The notes below the pieces were generated by a model that ran no database searches, had not been told where the DNA came from, and worked only from the letters and a program-made list of their open reading frames with translations. A stretch of DNA of 57,863 bases. It comes from JBDREC01 sp043820105 [NCBI: Pseudomonadota bacterium]. GTDB lineage: Bacteria; Bdellovibrionota_F; JAHFAK01. Each line of letters begins with the position of its first letter. Positions within the stretch are counted from its first letter, which is position 1. The stretch is taken from the NCBI GenBank assembly GCA_043820105.1, contig JBDREC010000034.1:1-57863 (forward strand), written 5' to 3'. Shown here piece by piece: positions 8,519-16,990 of the stretch. Both the position numbers and the translations under genes were made by a program.

Positions 8519-9748
8519 TTAATTATAACTCAATGTAATTTTATGAATTTGATTATTTGAATTATCTAAAAAAACAATATACGGTTTGCATATGTTCTTT
8601 TCTTCCTCCGCATTTAAACTAAAAATAATCTTTTTAGATAAATCTATATCTTTTTCAAGTTTAACCTCATCGCTAACGCAAGAGTTTAATATGAACTCTA
8701 TTTTTTTTATATTTGGAAGTGGTTGGATTGAACCATAATTAGTAATATTTGCTTCTTGAAATTTTGATATGATTAATTTTTCAGCTTCCTCATTTGATAA
8801 TATTACATTTAGGGTTTGCTCATTATATTCGTATATTATAGATGGTTCATAAAAATAAACATCATCAGTAGTATTAATATTCAAATCATTTGTTCCTGAT
8901 TGATATAAGTTGATATTTTCTGAAAACAACGTATCTTCTTTAAGATATGTTTTAAACAAATTATGATCTTGGATTGTGTAATCTATCTTGCTTATTTCAA
9001 ATTCCTTTGAATTTGATGGATAAAATACATAGTAGCGATCATTAAAACCCTCAATTGCAAATATATTTCTAATAATATTCTGCTTTTGAACTTCAATATG
9101 TGTTGAAATAATTTTTGCCAAATCATAAGATATAAGATCTTTCAGAGCCTCACTTGAATTGCGCAGCAATGATTCCAGTGTAAATTCATCTTGATCTTTT
9201 AAATCTACAACAAATTCAGAATTAGAAAATTCGCTAAGACCATATAAATTCTCCTCAAAATATTCTAGATCAAACAGAACTTCATTTTCTGTAACTTTAT
9301 AAATTCCATAGATATTTGCATCATATATAAGACTATTTGATTCATACTCTTCAATATAAAGATCAAAATCCATTTCTTTTTTATTTAAATAGATAAAGGA
9401 AATAATAATGTTTTCATTATTACTATTTATCTCTTCACTTGCTTTATAGAACACATGATTATTTTCCTCAACTAATGCAAGTTGATAAGCTAAAAAATCA
9501 TTCCCGGGTGCTTCTGGTTCTTCTTTTTCTTCAATTTGATCGCCTTCAGGAGTACTTTCTTCTTCAGGATCATTTGCTTCCAATTTTTCTTCATTAAGAT
9601 CACTGGGTCCTTCGTAAAAAATAATTTGCTTTTTTTCAGATGACTGTTTTTGCCTTACATTTTTTATTTTCATGGACTCATTACAATTAATAAAGAGAAC
9701 CAAGAAAATTAAAAAACTAAAATAAATACCTATTTGTTTTATGGTCAT
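8519..9748 (-). CDS. Acidic lipoprotein of unknown function
   Basis: Signal sequence with lipobox LFINC (Cys22), then a Glu/Pro-rich linker (about 45-85) and an extended beta-rich domain. Its C-terminal part resembles that of the lipoprotein at 28798-30663: DDVYFYEPSI here against DDVYYYKPVI there, followed in both by a short hydrophobic strand and an IxxI segment before a cysteine. The two are probably distant paralogues. GGGAGGT precedes the start and the upstream gene ends two bases before it, so it is clearly co-transcribed with the three neighbouring exported genes. Function unknown; surface or periplasmic-facing. Confidence 0.6.
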   Translation of the reverse strand: MTIKQIGIYFSFLIFLVLFINCNESMKIKNVRQKQSSEKKQIIFYEGPSDLNEEKLEANDPEEESTPEGDQIEEKEEPEAPGNDFLAYQLALVEENNHVFYKASEEINSNNENIIISFIYLNKKEMDFDLYIEEYESNSLIYDANIYGIYKVTENEVLFDLEYFEENLYGLSEFSNSEFVVDLKDQDEFTLESLLRNSSEALKDLISYDLAKIISTHIEVQKQNIIRNIFAIEGFNDRYYVFYPSNSKEFEISKIDYTIQDHNLFKTYLKEDTLFSENINLYQSGTNDLNINTTDDVYFYEPSIIYEYNEQTLNVILSNEEAEKLIISKFQEANITNYGSIQPLPNIKKIEFILNSCVSDEVKLEKDIDLSKKIIFSLNAEEEKNICKPYIVFLDNSNNQIHKITLSYN

Positions 9749-9750
9749 AC

Positions 9751-11412
9751 TTACCTCCCTATTGATAACAGTTTATTGCTACCATTATTAAGATATACTT
9801 TTAATAGGCCCGGATCAGTTGGTGTAATATATGCTTGTGTATACTCACTTACAAGATTTACATATACTGGATAAATGTCATACTCATTATATTTGTCCTG
9901 CACTTGAATTCTTTTAGGTCTGATTGCAATTTCAACATTTTTTGAAGGATAGTTAATAATTTCATACTTAAGCTTCAGATTCTCATAATCAATACAGTAT
10001 AGGCTTGAGGTTTTATATTTATTATCAGAAGCTAAAAGAACCAGGCAGTTTTCTGGTTTAGATTCCATATAGCCATTACACGTTTCATTTGAAGATAAAT
10101 TAATTATCAATTCATTGCTCAACTTTAGATTCTTAATCCTAATTTCATTTTTTTCTATTAAGAGGCTTATTCTTCCTTCAAAAGCTTGATATTTATTTGA
10201 AATAACTACATTATTAAAGCCATCATAATCCGGCAGTGTAATATATTGCGGATTGATATTTCCAGTCGCTTCAGGAGCCTGAACAAGGTCTTTTGGACTT
10301 GATCTTGTATAGGTAATTTTTGAAATTGAATTATAATATCTTGTTAAATCTATTACATACTTATTTAAAATCGATAAATCGCTTTTTTCCAATTTAATTA
10401 GATTTATTTTTTTTAATTTCTTTAACTCCATTTCATTTAATGATCCCGGATTTTTTTTGTATTTTTCATAAAGGTAATGTTCTTTTTTCATTTCACTGTT
10501 ATTTACTCCAATATTTAACAATTCTTCTTCTGATAATTGACCATCATTTATAAAGGCCAGGTATTCTTTATCTATTCTTGCTTCTTTTTTAAGACTAGCA
10601 ATCCAATTGAAAAATAGCTCAAGATATTCCATTTTCATACTTTGATCTTCGATTAATATCTTTGCTTCTAATGCCAGGTTTCCTCTCCCAAATAGATTAT
10701 ACAGTTGATATTGAGTCAAATATACTGCCGTTCTATCTCTAAACAATTTATCGACATACTCATCAGCAAATATATATTTCATAAGGACTTCTCCTCTGAT
10801 CGCAACTTCTTTTTTAGAATAATACTCCAAAGTAATTTTAAATTGAATATTTCCATCCTTAGAATTTTCATAGAGACTTTCAACATCTTTATGATCCATC
10901 TGAAACCCCAATCTTATAACACGAGATGCAAATATAATGTCACCATCAGAATTTAAGGGAATATTTTCTATCCAATTGTCATTTCCTGGAATTTTTACTT
11001 TAACGTGAAAGTCTTTTGGCGTGATACATTGAACAACGTCATTATCTTTTAGATCAAAATAATTTCTCAATTCTTGTTCAACTATTTTATCATCATATAA
11101 AATTAAAAAAGAAATAACATTTGAAGCATGGCTTTCATGACTATAAGTATCTTTATGATAATAAATCCCCGTGTCTTTGGGACTTCCAACTAACAGAAGA
11201 ACAGGTGTATAAAAAATCTTTATACGCCTATGATCACTACTATCATCAACAAAAACACAAATGGAATACTCTGCACCACTATCAAAAACCTGAAACATTT
11301 GGCAATTAACCTCCTCGGGATTAGAATTTGCAAAAACATTTTGTGAACAAGAAATAAAAATTAATAGAGCTAATTTTTCGATTAATTTTATTAATATTTT
11401 ATGATTAAACAT
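9751..11412 (-). CDS. Exported protein of unknown function
   Basis: I take the ATG at 11412 as start because it begins a good signal peptide (MFNHKILIKL... to about NVFA); the open frame reaches 11448, inside the upstream gene. The mature protein (about 520 residues) is beta-rich at both ends with a charged helical middle (about 290-360). Its order of segments resembles the protein encoded just upstream (11423-12949): a YTPVLLL/YSPCMLF strand, an ISFLILYDDK/VYMWLVADEK strand, and RDRTAVYLTQYQ/GRTDMGGSVLAS before a helical part. The two look like strongly diverged paralogues. No known domain. It lies in the operon driven by the sigma54 promoter at 12995-13008. Confidence 0.55.
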   Translation of the reverse strand: MFNHKILIKLIEKLALLIFISCSQNVFANSNPEEVNCQMFQVFDSGAEYSICVFVDDSSDHRRIKIFYTPVLLLVGSPKDTGIYYHKDTYSHESHASNVISFLILYDDKIVEQELRNYFDLKDNDVVQCITPKDFHVKVKIPGNDNWIENIPLNSDGDIIFASRVIRLGFQMDHKDVESLYENSKDGNIQFKITLEYYSKKEVAIRGEVLMKYIFADEYVDKLFRDRTAVYLTQYQLYNLFGRGNLALEAKILIEDQSMKMEYLELFFNWIASLKKEARIDKEYLAFINDGQLSEEELLNIGVNNSEMKKEHYLYEKYKKNPGSLNEMELKKLKKINLIKLEKSDLSILNKYVIDLTRYYNSISKITYTRSSPKDLVQAPEATGNINPQYITLPDYDGFNNVVISNKYQAFEGRISLLIEKNEIRIKNLKLSNELIINLSSNETCNGYMESKPENCLVLLASDNKYKTSSLYCIDYENLKLKYEIINYPSKNVEIAIRPKRIQVQDKYNEYDIYPVYVNLVSEYTQAYITPTDPGLLKVYLNNGSNKLLSIGR

Positions 11413-11422
11413 AAAACACACT

Positions 11423-12949
11423 CTACTTTCTTTTCCATGTAATAGCATATCTATTTATAAAGAGATCCTTAGAACCAGGATCTGCAACACCAGTTGCAGA
11501 TGAAGAATTGTAGACGCTTGACTCAATAGTGTCATATTTTGTATTTCTAACCATTGTTACAATATTAAGTCCTGCTTCATCTGAATAGCTTTCAACTTCA
11601 ATTAAAGTCTTAATTTTCATTTCAAGGTCTGTCTTGGAAATATTATATATTTTTAAGTCTAAGGGTTCAATTTGCATTCCTTCCCAATAGTCTTTCCACT
11701 TGACAAGGTGCTCATAGGTTTCATCAAACTCTTGATTATGTTCATAGGCATCTATCATTTCTTCAATGGTTTTTTTAATATAATGTCCCTGTAAATCTGG
11801 TTTTACATTTATTAATTTGAGGATATCAACCTCTCCTTTCATATGACCATAAATATCTATATTTTTATCCTCCAAAATCTTTTTATATGTTTTCAGGAAA
11901 TCTTTCATAACTTCATGTTTCATTGTATATTCTTCAGACTCTTGCTCTGACATTGTTTTATAATTAGGAGTCATAAATAGATCATCTTCTTTAATCTTAT
12001 AAGTGGAAATTATTCCTTCTGATAAATCTCCTAAGCGAGCGGCCTTTTCTTCAACATAACTTAAAAAGTCCTCACATTTTTTTAGAAAAAATGGGTATAA
12101 GGATTTATCATCCATTTTTATTTTAACCCTATTATCAATGGCTACTTGTGTGAAAAAATCCATCATTTGTGTTTTGCTTGCTAAAACACTTCCTCCCATA
12201 TCTGTTCTACCTCCCAAAAGGTCTCTCAATAACTCACTATTAATTTTGATTTCAGTATTTGCATCAATAAAGCTTTTTTCTACCTTTTGTCCAGGATACA
12301 TATATCGAATTTTAAATGTTATTCCTTTTTTAAGATAACTTACAAATTCATCAAGATATATTGTTGGTACTTTAAACTCTATTAACTGCTCCCTTGCTAA
12401 TCTAATTTGATTTGCGTCCAAATCAGTTTTCTCAGGAAGACTCCAGCCTAAATTAAATGGAAAGCAATTTTCATCATATAAATACATATCAATTAAAAAC
12501 ATCCCGATCGGCTGCAAATTAAATTCACTTAAAGGTTGTTTTTCGTAATCGGATATTCTACTGACTAGCTTTTCTTTAATTTCCTTTTCATCAGCAACAA
12601 GCCACATATATACTACAGAATATGGATCATCTTCAAATTTCATCACTTCTATTTTCGCATGAGTGGCACTTGGATCTTTTTGAAAAAGCATACAGGGTGA
12701 ATAAATATACTGCTTTTTTTGATATTCATTTCTTTTTACTGATTTACCTTCCCATACATATATATATTGGCCACCTCTTCCACATTCTTCAATAAGTGAA
12801 GCAGCTTCTACAGGAGGGTCCCAGGTTCTATTTTGATACCTTGTTGTATCAATCCTGGGTGATGACAGCGTGATATGACTTTGCATTGTCAACAAAAAAA
12901 CAACTAACTTTAATATTGAAAGAAATACTAATCTTCTATTATTAGTCAT
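11423..12949 (-). CDS. Exported protein of unknown function, first gene of operon
   Basis: The N-terminus is a signal peptide (about 1-29). The 508-residue product has cysteines near the N-terminus (EECGRGG, SPCMLF, DENCFPF), a mixed first half and a long helical, acidic second half (about 290-430), then a short C-terminal strand-rich part. No family is recognised. GGAG is well placed before the ATG at 12949. The sigma54 promoter at 12995-13008 would start transcription about 34 bases upstream, making this the first gene of a four-gene exported set ending at 7582. See the neighbouring gene for the likely paralogy. Confidence 0.6.
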   Translation of the reverse strand: MTNNRRLVFLSILKLVVFLLTMQSHITLSSPRIDTTRYQNRTWDPPVEAASLIEECGRGGQYIYVWEGKSVKRNEYQKKQYIYSPCMLFQKDPSATHAKIEVMKFEDDPYSVVYMWLVADEKEIKEKLVSRISDYEKQPLSEFNLQPIGMFLIDMYLYDENCFPFNLGWSLPEKTDLDANQIRLAREQLIEFKVPTIYLDEFVSYLKKGITFKIRYMYPGQKVEKSFIDANTEIKINSELLRDLLGGRTDMGGSVLASKTQMMDFFTQVAIDNRVKIKMDDKSLYPFFLKKCEDFLSYVEEKAARLGDLSEGIISTYKIKEDDLFMTPNYKTMSEQESEEYTMKHEVMKDFLKTYKKILEDKNIDIYGHMKGEVDILKLINVKPDLQGHYIKKTIEEMIDAYEHNQEFDETYEHLVKWKDYWEGMQIEPLDLKIYNISKTDLEMKIKTLIEVESYSDEAGLNIVTMVRNTKYDTIESSVYNSSSATGVADPGSKDLFINRYAITWKRK

Positions 12950-12994
12950 CTTTACTCCAAATTATTTTAATTAATAAATCATAGATTCTTTGAT

Positions 12995-13008
12995 GCAAAA
13001 GTTGTGCC
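12995..13008 (-). promoter_or_regulatory. Sigma54 promoter, minus strand, four-gene exported operon
   Basis: On the minus strand this reads AAGGCACAACTTTTGCA: GG (13008-13007) and GC (12996-12995) with exactly 10 bases between, and GGCAC and TTGCA both match consensus. It faces the genes 12949 to 7582. A second sigma54 promoter (13040-13053) points the other way only 30 bases off, so one activator site could serve both. Confidence 0.8.
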
Positions 13009-13039
13009 TTTTAAGCTTTTTAAAATTCTCCAGGGAAAG

Positions 13040-13053
13040 GGTACAGATTTTGC
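13040..13053 (+). promoter_or_regulatory. Sigma54 promoter, plus strand, transglutaminase-like gene
   Basis: GGTACAGATTTTGCAA has GG at 13040-13041 and GC at 13052-13053 with 10 bases between. It lies about 180 bases upstream of the start at 13233, leaving a leader of roughly 165 bases. It is divergent from the sigma54 promoter at 12995-13008. Confidence 0.65.
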
Positions 13054-13232
13054 AACACAAAAAAAGCTTAAGACATGTATTATGTTTATTTAAAAGGATG
13101 GTATGAATTTATGACTCAAGGAAAACTATTTATCTTATGTAAATTTGAATTCAAACTAAAGACTAAATTCGAAATAAAATTCGAAAATCGGATTTTTATT
13201 TCCAAATATGAAATCTTAAACAAGGAGCTATC

Positions 13233-14135
13233 ATGTTATTACAAACAATGTTGAACGAAATTAAATCAACTCATATCTTATCTACAAAATCAATTTCTTT
13301 TGCTTTTTTAACTTTTATCTTTATTTCCTTAATTGCTTTTCCATGCTTTGCTAAATGGCATTATTATAAGTGGCCATACAAGGGAAAATTACAAAGTTTT
13401 TCCTTTGATTCACTTGACGATGATTACTGTTATAAAAATTATAGATCCATATCCGTAAATCATCAAGGTGATAATTATCCCAAGTTTGTCTTAGAAGATC
13501 CATGCTATGCCAATATGGAAATAATTGCAGGAAGATTAATTGAAATAACCAGAACCCTTGGTTTAAGTAAGCTAGAGTCTGTAAACTATATTATTAGTTG
13601 GGTAAGATCAACAGTTTATAATTATGATACTGACACAAAATATCTCAGTGATTATGTACGATATCCTTTTGAGTTAATTTTAGATAAAACTGGTGATTGC
13701 GAGGATTTTGCTGTTCTCTTTGCTTCCATTATGAGCCATTGGTGTATTAGAACAAAATTAGTATTTTTAAATACAGCAGCTGGATACCATGTTGCAAACA
13801 TTATCAATACTTCAGATTTTCCAGATACTTTTCTTCAAACAATAATTACGATACATGGAGATAAGTATTCATATGTCGAAGCAACTGGTTGTAAGAAGGA
13901 AGATCAGCCATGTGGAATTATAAATGTTGGTGACTTACCAGCTTTTAATGGTCAAGTAGTTAAGGAAAGTGATTTGTTAAACTTTTATGATCTGCCTTTA
14001 GTATGCAATTATGATCCAAATGTTTCATATAATTCTGGCAATCAGATGAATTCTTCGCAAAGCTCAACTGTAGAAGTAGAATCAGATTGGATAATTGAAG
14101 ATGGCTTATTTAAAATATATAGACCAGATATCTAG
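13233..14135 (+). CDS. Exported transglutaminase-like cysteine protein
   Basis: A signal peptide with a long polar N-terminal region ends near CFA at residue 40. The transglutaminase-like core is clear: TGDCEDFAVLFASIM with Cys156 as nucleophile at a helix start, and AGYHVANI with His186; the third residue probably lies in YSYVEAT. Families with this fold are proteases, peptide hydrolases or cross-linking enzymes outside the cytoplasm. AAGGAG precedes the ATG. The tail ends FKIYRPDI, and the next gene's product ends with a related GTYRPTGYYIR. Together with the dead paralogue downstream this suggests a pair. Confidence 0.75.
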   Translation: MLLQTMLNEIKSTHILSTKSISFAFLTFIFISLIAFPCFAKWHYYKWPYKGKLQSFSFDSLDDDYCYKNYRSISVNHQGDNYPKFVLEDPCYANMEIIAGRLIEITRTLGLSKLESVNYIISWVRSTVYNYDTDTKYLSDYVRYPFELILDKTGDCEDFAVLFASIMSHWCIRTKLVFLNTAAGYHVANIINTSDFPDTFLQTIITIHGDKYSYVEATGCKKEDQPCGIINVGDLPAFNGQVVKESDLLNFYDLPLVCNYDPNVSYNSGNQMNSSQSSTVEVESDWIIEDGLFKIYRPDI

Positions 14136-14167
14136 AGCTATTTTATTTATAAATATACATCTTTTTT

Positions 14168-14181
14168 GGTACATTTTTTGC
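14168..14181 (+). promoter_or_regulatory. Sigma54 promoter of the gene at 14267
   Basis: TTGGTACATTTTTTGCAA has GG at 14168-14169 and GC at 14180-14181 with 10 bases between, plus a perfect TTGCA. The predicted start point is about 75 bases before the ATG at 14267. The gene therefore need not depend on the upstream transglutaminase promoter. Confidence 0.75.
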
Positions 14182-14266
14182 AAATCAATTTCGCAAATCT
14201 TGATACAACAGGTTTTGGTTTTGAGTTTTCATTAAGGCGAATACTTAATTTATAAGGAGCAATAAC

Positions 14267-15139
14267 ATGACAAAGGTAATAATAAAAATAAACCTATTCA
14301 TTTTAATAATCAGTTATTTTGCTTTAGCGATGCACGCAACAGTTGAAATCAAAGGAAGTAAAAGAATTATAAGACCTATAGATTATGATTTATCGTTTAC
14401 ACTAAACTCAAAGAGATATTATTTTGAAATTGAATCAGATATTGATATCTTTTATGAAAAATTGCATCCCTTAAGTGGAGTTCCTGGATATAATGTTGCC
14501 TGGAGGGATTATTTTAATACTCATGTTGGTGATGATATGGACTTAAATGAAGCTGATTATTTTGAAGATATTGTTGATCAAATCATTGAACAAACGGGTG
14601 GTAACATCAAATTGAATTTTCTTGTTGCTCAAAAAATTGTAAGTGAGCTTGTTGAAAAAGAATACAGAAAATTAAACAATAAAGCTCATTTTTATTTACC
14701 ATGGGAGCTTTTATTTATTGGAATTAAAACAGAGGAAGAAGGAGCAATATTATTAGGAGCCCTATTTTCTTTTTTATGTTTTGAAATATACTTTGTATAT
14801 ATAGATAGTGACTGGCATTTGGCTGTAGTCCCTGAATCTAAATGTTCAAATAACACATATGCTCTTGATGATATAATTGGCAAAGAAGATCTCTATATTT
14901 TCTCTGGCAAGGATCTTTTAAAGGCAGATTTAGAAAACAGCCCTCTTATAGATATTAGAGAAGTTTGTATGGGCAAAAAAAAATCAGGCCCTTCAAAAAT
15001 TCCTTTTCAGTGTAATAGTATAAGTCATTCAAATAACTTTGGATCAATACAAACGTATTATTCTTCAGAACCAGATGAACTTATAATATTTGGAATTAAA
15101 GACGGTACATATAGACCAACTGGATATTATATAAGATAA
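14267..15139 (+). CDS. Exported transglutaminase-like paralogue lacking its cysteine
   Basis: A signal peptide (about 1-24) is followed by an unrecognised N-terminal part and a region that aligns by eye with the upstream protein: PWELLFIGIKTEEEGAILL (145-163) against PFELILDKTGDCEDFAVL. The nucleophilic cysteine is replaced by glutamate (around Glu156), while the histidine is kept in DSDWHLAV (His184). The C-terminal GTYRPTGYYIR recalls the tail of the neighbour. It is probably a non-catalytic partner, inhibitor or binding version of the active enzyme. AAGGAG precedes the ATG and the gene has its own sigma54 promoter. Confidence 0.55.
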   Translation: MTKVIIKINLFILIISYFALAMHATVEIKGSKRIIRPIDYDLSFTLNSKRYYFEIESDIDIFYEKLHPLSGVPGYNVAWRDYFNTHVGDDMDLNEADYFEDIVDQIIEQTGGNIKLNFLVAQKIVSELVEKEYRKLNNKAHFYLPWELLFIGIKTEEEGAILLGALFSFLCFEIYFVYIDSDWHLAVVPESKCSNNTYALDDIIGKEDLYIFSGKDLLKADLENSPLIDIREVCMGKKKSGPSKIPFQCNSISHSNNFGSIQTYYSSEPDELIIFGIKDGTYRPTGYYIR

Positions 15140-15216
15140 TATTACTTTACTCTCAAAAAGTTTAAATATGATTCAGCCATTGTATTTTGCTTTATTAGGA
15201 ATATTACAAATTTAAT

Positions 15217-15230
15217 GGCATATTTTTTGC
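15217..15230 (+). promoter_or_regulatory. Sigma54 promoter of the small secreted genes
   Basis: ATGGCATATTTTTTGCAG has GG at 15217-15218 and GC at 15229-15230 with 10 bases between and an excellent match at both blocks. It would start transcription about 45 bases before the ATG at 15289 and probably also serves the gene at 15560 and the protease after it. Confidence 0.8.
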
Positions 15231-15288
15231 AGTAAGATTTTTTTAATATTAATTAGACCTTTATTAACTTTTATACAAGGAGTGAAAT

Positions 15289-15489
15289 ATGATCTATAAA
15301 TTTTGTTTTAAAACTTTAATTATTCCCATTTTTCTTGTCTTAGCGATTTCTAGCTCACTTTTTTCTTTGAGTGATAAAAAGAAATGTGAGCTCATGGGTT
15401 ACAATGATTTAATAAAACATCAAGTTTTACCTATTACCTCGTTTAATCCTGCTAACCCGGAAATATATAACATAACTAAACAAAGCTGA
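15289..15489 (+). CDS. Very small secreted protein, LPxSEF family (short form)
   Basis: This 66-residue product begins after AAGGAG and has a signal peptide (about 1-28). The mature part is only about 38 residues and contains VLPITSFNPANPEIY, matching the segment in the proteins at 1606 and 15560. It stops just after this segment, lacking the second half found in the other two, so it is a minimal or truncated version. Its own sigma54 promoter and ribosome binding site argue that it is a real gene. Function unknown. Confidence 0.55.
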   Translation: MIYKFCFKTLIIPIFLVLAISSSLFSLSDKKKCELMGYNDLIKHQVLPITSFNPANPEIYNITKQS

Positions 15490-15559
15490 GTGGAAAGAAT
15501 AATTTCAATTTCGAACTATTTTTTTTCTATAATGATTTTTTTGTAATAAAGGAGTATTT

Positions 15560-16042
15560 ATGTTTACTAATAAAACTAATAAATTAATAAGCGGAATATT
15601 TATTTTAATTATTTTATCTATGAATTTAATGGCATCAACCCAAAAGAATTATTTAGTCCAAGATTCTGATAATTTTGATATAGAAATTTTACCGATTTCA
15701 GAATTTAGAGATAATGACAAAAACATTGTCGACATTAAAGAGGAATATAATGAAAAATATGGAGAGTACCTTAATGTTCTTTACAATGATACAAGAAGAG
15801 TTTTCTATATACATGATGAATTATTTTATTCATATGATCCTGCAAATGAAGGTAGTGCCTGCAAGGTTTGCTTGGAATATGTTATGTTGAAAGTATGCGA
15901 CTTTTTTATTGAAACACTCATCGATTATTGTAAAAAATGGCTTTTCCCTGAAAAGAAAATGGAATGCACGATGAGAAGATGTGAATATGATTATGATGAT
16001 AATTGGGTATGTAAATGCCTTGAATGGAATTATGGAGAATAG
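15560..16042 (+). CDS. Secreted Cys-rich protein, LPxSEF family (long form)
   Basis: A signal peptide (about 1-25) precedes ILPISEFRDNDK, the family segment, and EYLNVLYNDTRRVFYI, which aligns with EYKVVYYYDSRIIIY of the protein at 1606. A C-terminal extension of about 60 residues has eight cysteines, several in CxxC-like spacing (CKVC, CKC), suggesting a disulfide-knotted or metal-binding domain. AAAGGAG precedes the ATG. It is 70 bases downstream of the short family member and probably co-transcribed with it. No known domain is recognised. Confidence 0.6.
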   Translation: MFTNKTNKLISGIFILIILSMNLMASTQKNYLVQDSDNFDIEILPISEFRDNDKNIVDIKEEYNEKYGEYLNVLYNDTRRVFYIHDELFYSYDPANEGSACKVCLEYVMLKVCDFFIETLIDYCKKWLFPEKKMECTMRRCEYDYDDNWVCKCLEWNYGE

Positions 16043-16068
16043 CTCATAATTGGAATCAAACTAGAATT

Positions 16069-16800
16069 ATGATTTTAACTAAAACATCTGTTTATTTATT
16101 ATTTATAGCCTTTTTATTCATTTCTACTAATATTTATTCTAAATATATTTCTTTAAATTTTATTAATAATAATCAATCCCAAATGTTTGGAATTAACCAA
16201 CAAGATCATTTTCCTGAACTATATTTTCATTCTTTTGCCGTTGGATATATAGAACGCTTAGGAAATTTTATAGGAACTGCTTTTCTTATCTCTAATGATG
16301 GTCTAATGTTAACAAGTGCCCATGTTATTATTAAGGCGTGTTATCTTGATAATTGCAATGAATCTCGGGTTATACTAAAAAACTACCTTGGAATAAATCA
16401 GTATTATAATTTTAACATTATTTCAAAAAATCTGGATCTAGACTATGCAATAATTAAAATTAAAGGAGATTATCTAGACTTACCAGAACCACTAGAATTG
16501 TATAATACATATGATATACTTGCTCAAGAAAGTGAAGTGTTTTTGTTAAGTTTTTATTTTAATAAAAATACCGAGGAAATTTATCTTATTTATTCCCATG
16601 GCTATCTAAATGATTCTAGTTCAATCGAAGATCTTAAATACAAACCTTCTTATAGCTACAGTGCAAATACACTACCAGGATTTTCAGGAGCACCCGTTTT
16701 ATGCAAGATTAATGAAGAATATATAGTCATAGCAATCCATTGGGGTAGTGATGAATCCGCCAATTTGGGCATTCCAATTTTTTTAATAGATTTCAACTAA
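16069..16800 (+). CDS. Secreted trypsin-like serine protease
   Basis: I take the ATG at 16069 as start because it begins the signal peptide; the frame is open back to 16024, overlapping the previous gene. All triad positions are present: LTSAHV with His85, LDYAIIKI with Asp125 and PGFSGAPV with Ser206, in the order of the S1 (trypsin-2) fold. The product is short (243 residues), like DegP-type protease cores, but I see no PDZ domain. It is the intact counterpart of the dead homologue at 7582-8499. Likely targets are other secreted proteins or prey/host proteins; this is inference. Confidence 0.8.
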   Translation: MILTKTSVYLLFIAFLFISTNIYSKYISLNFINNNQSQMFGINQQDHFPELYFHSFAVGYIERLGNFIGTAFLISNDGLMLTSAHVIIKACYLDNCNESRVILKNYLGINQYYNFNIISKNLDLDYAIIKIKGDYLDLPEPLELYNTYDILAQESEVFLLSFYFNKNTEEIYLIYSHGYLNDSSSIEDLKYKPSYSYSANTLPGFSGAPVLCKINEEYIVIAIHWGSDESANLGIPIFLIDFN

Positions 16801-16856
16801 TTTTAAGATTAAAGATCGGACCCAGACCCTAAATTATTTAATTATATTTTCCTATA

Positions 16857-16874
16857 TTGGAATTTATTTTCCAA
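16857..16874. promoter_or_regulatory. Perfect palindrome TTGGAA-N6-TTCCAA
   Basis: A perfect inverted repeat of six bases with a six-base spacer lies between the convergent protease and regulator genes. Related TTCCA/TGGAA half sites cluster at about 25928-25975. It may be a regulator binding site, but it does not sit in an obvious promoter and could be chance in AT-rich DNA. Confidence 0.25.
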
Positions 16875-16990
16875 AAATCAAATTGAACATGGATCCATAG
16901 AGGCTTTAATTGAATAAAATATATTTAGAAAATATTATTAATGCGTGTCTATGGACTTTTCATTTTTACAGGAGATTTTTAAAGTTAATT

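Noticed and set aside
8222-8560. Plus-strand open frame of 112 codons
   Set aside because: It lies antisense to the trypsin-like gene at 7582-8499, has no ribosome binding site and no protein-like motif; the minus-strand gene has signal peptide and AGGAGG.
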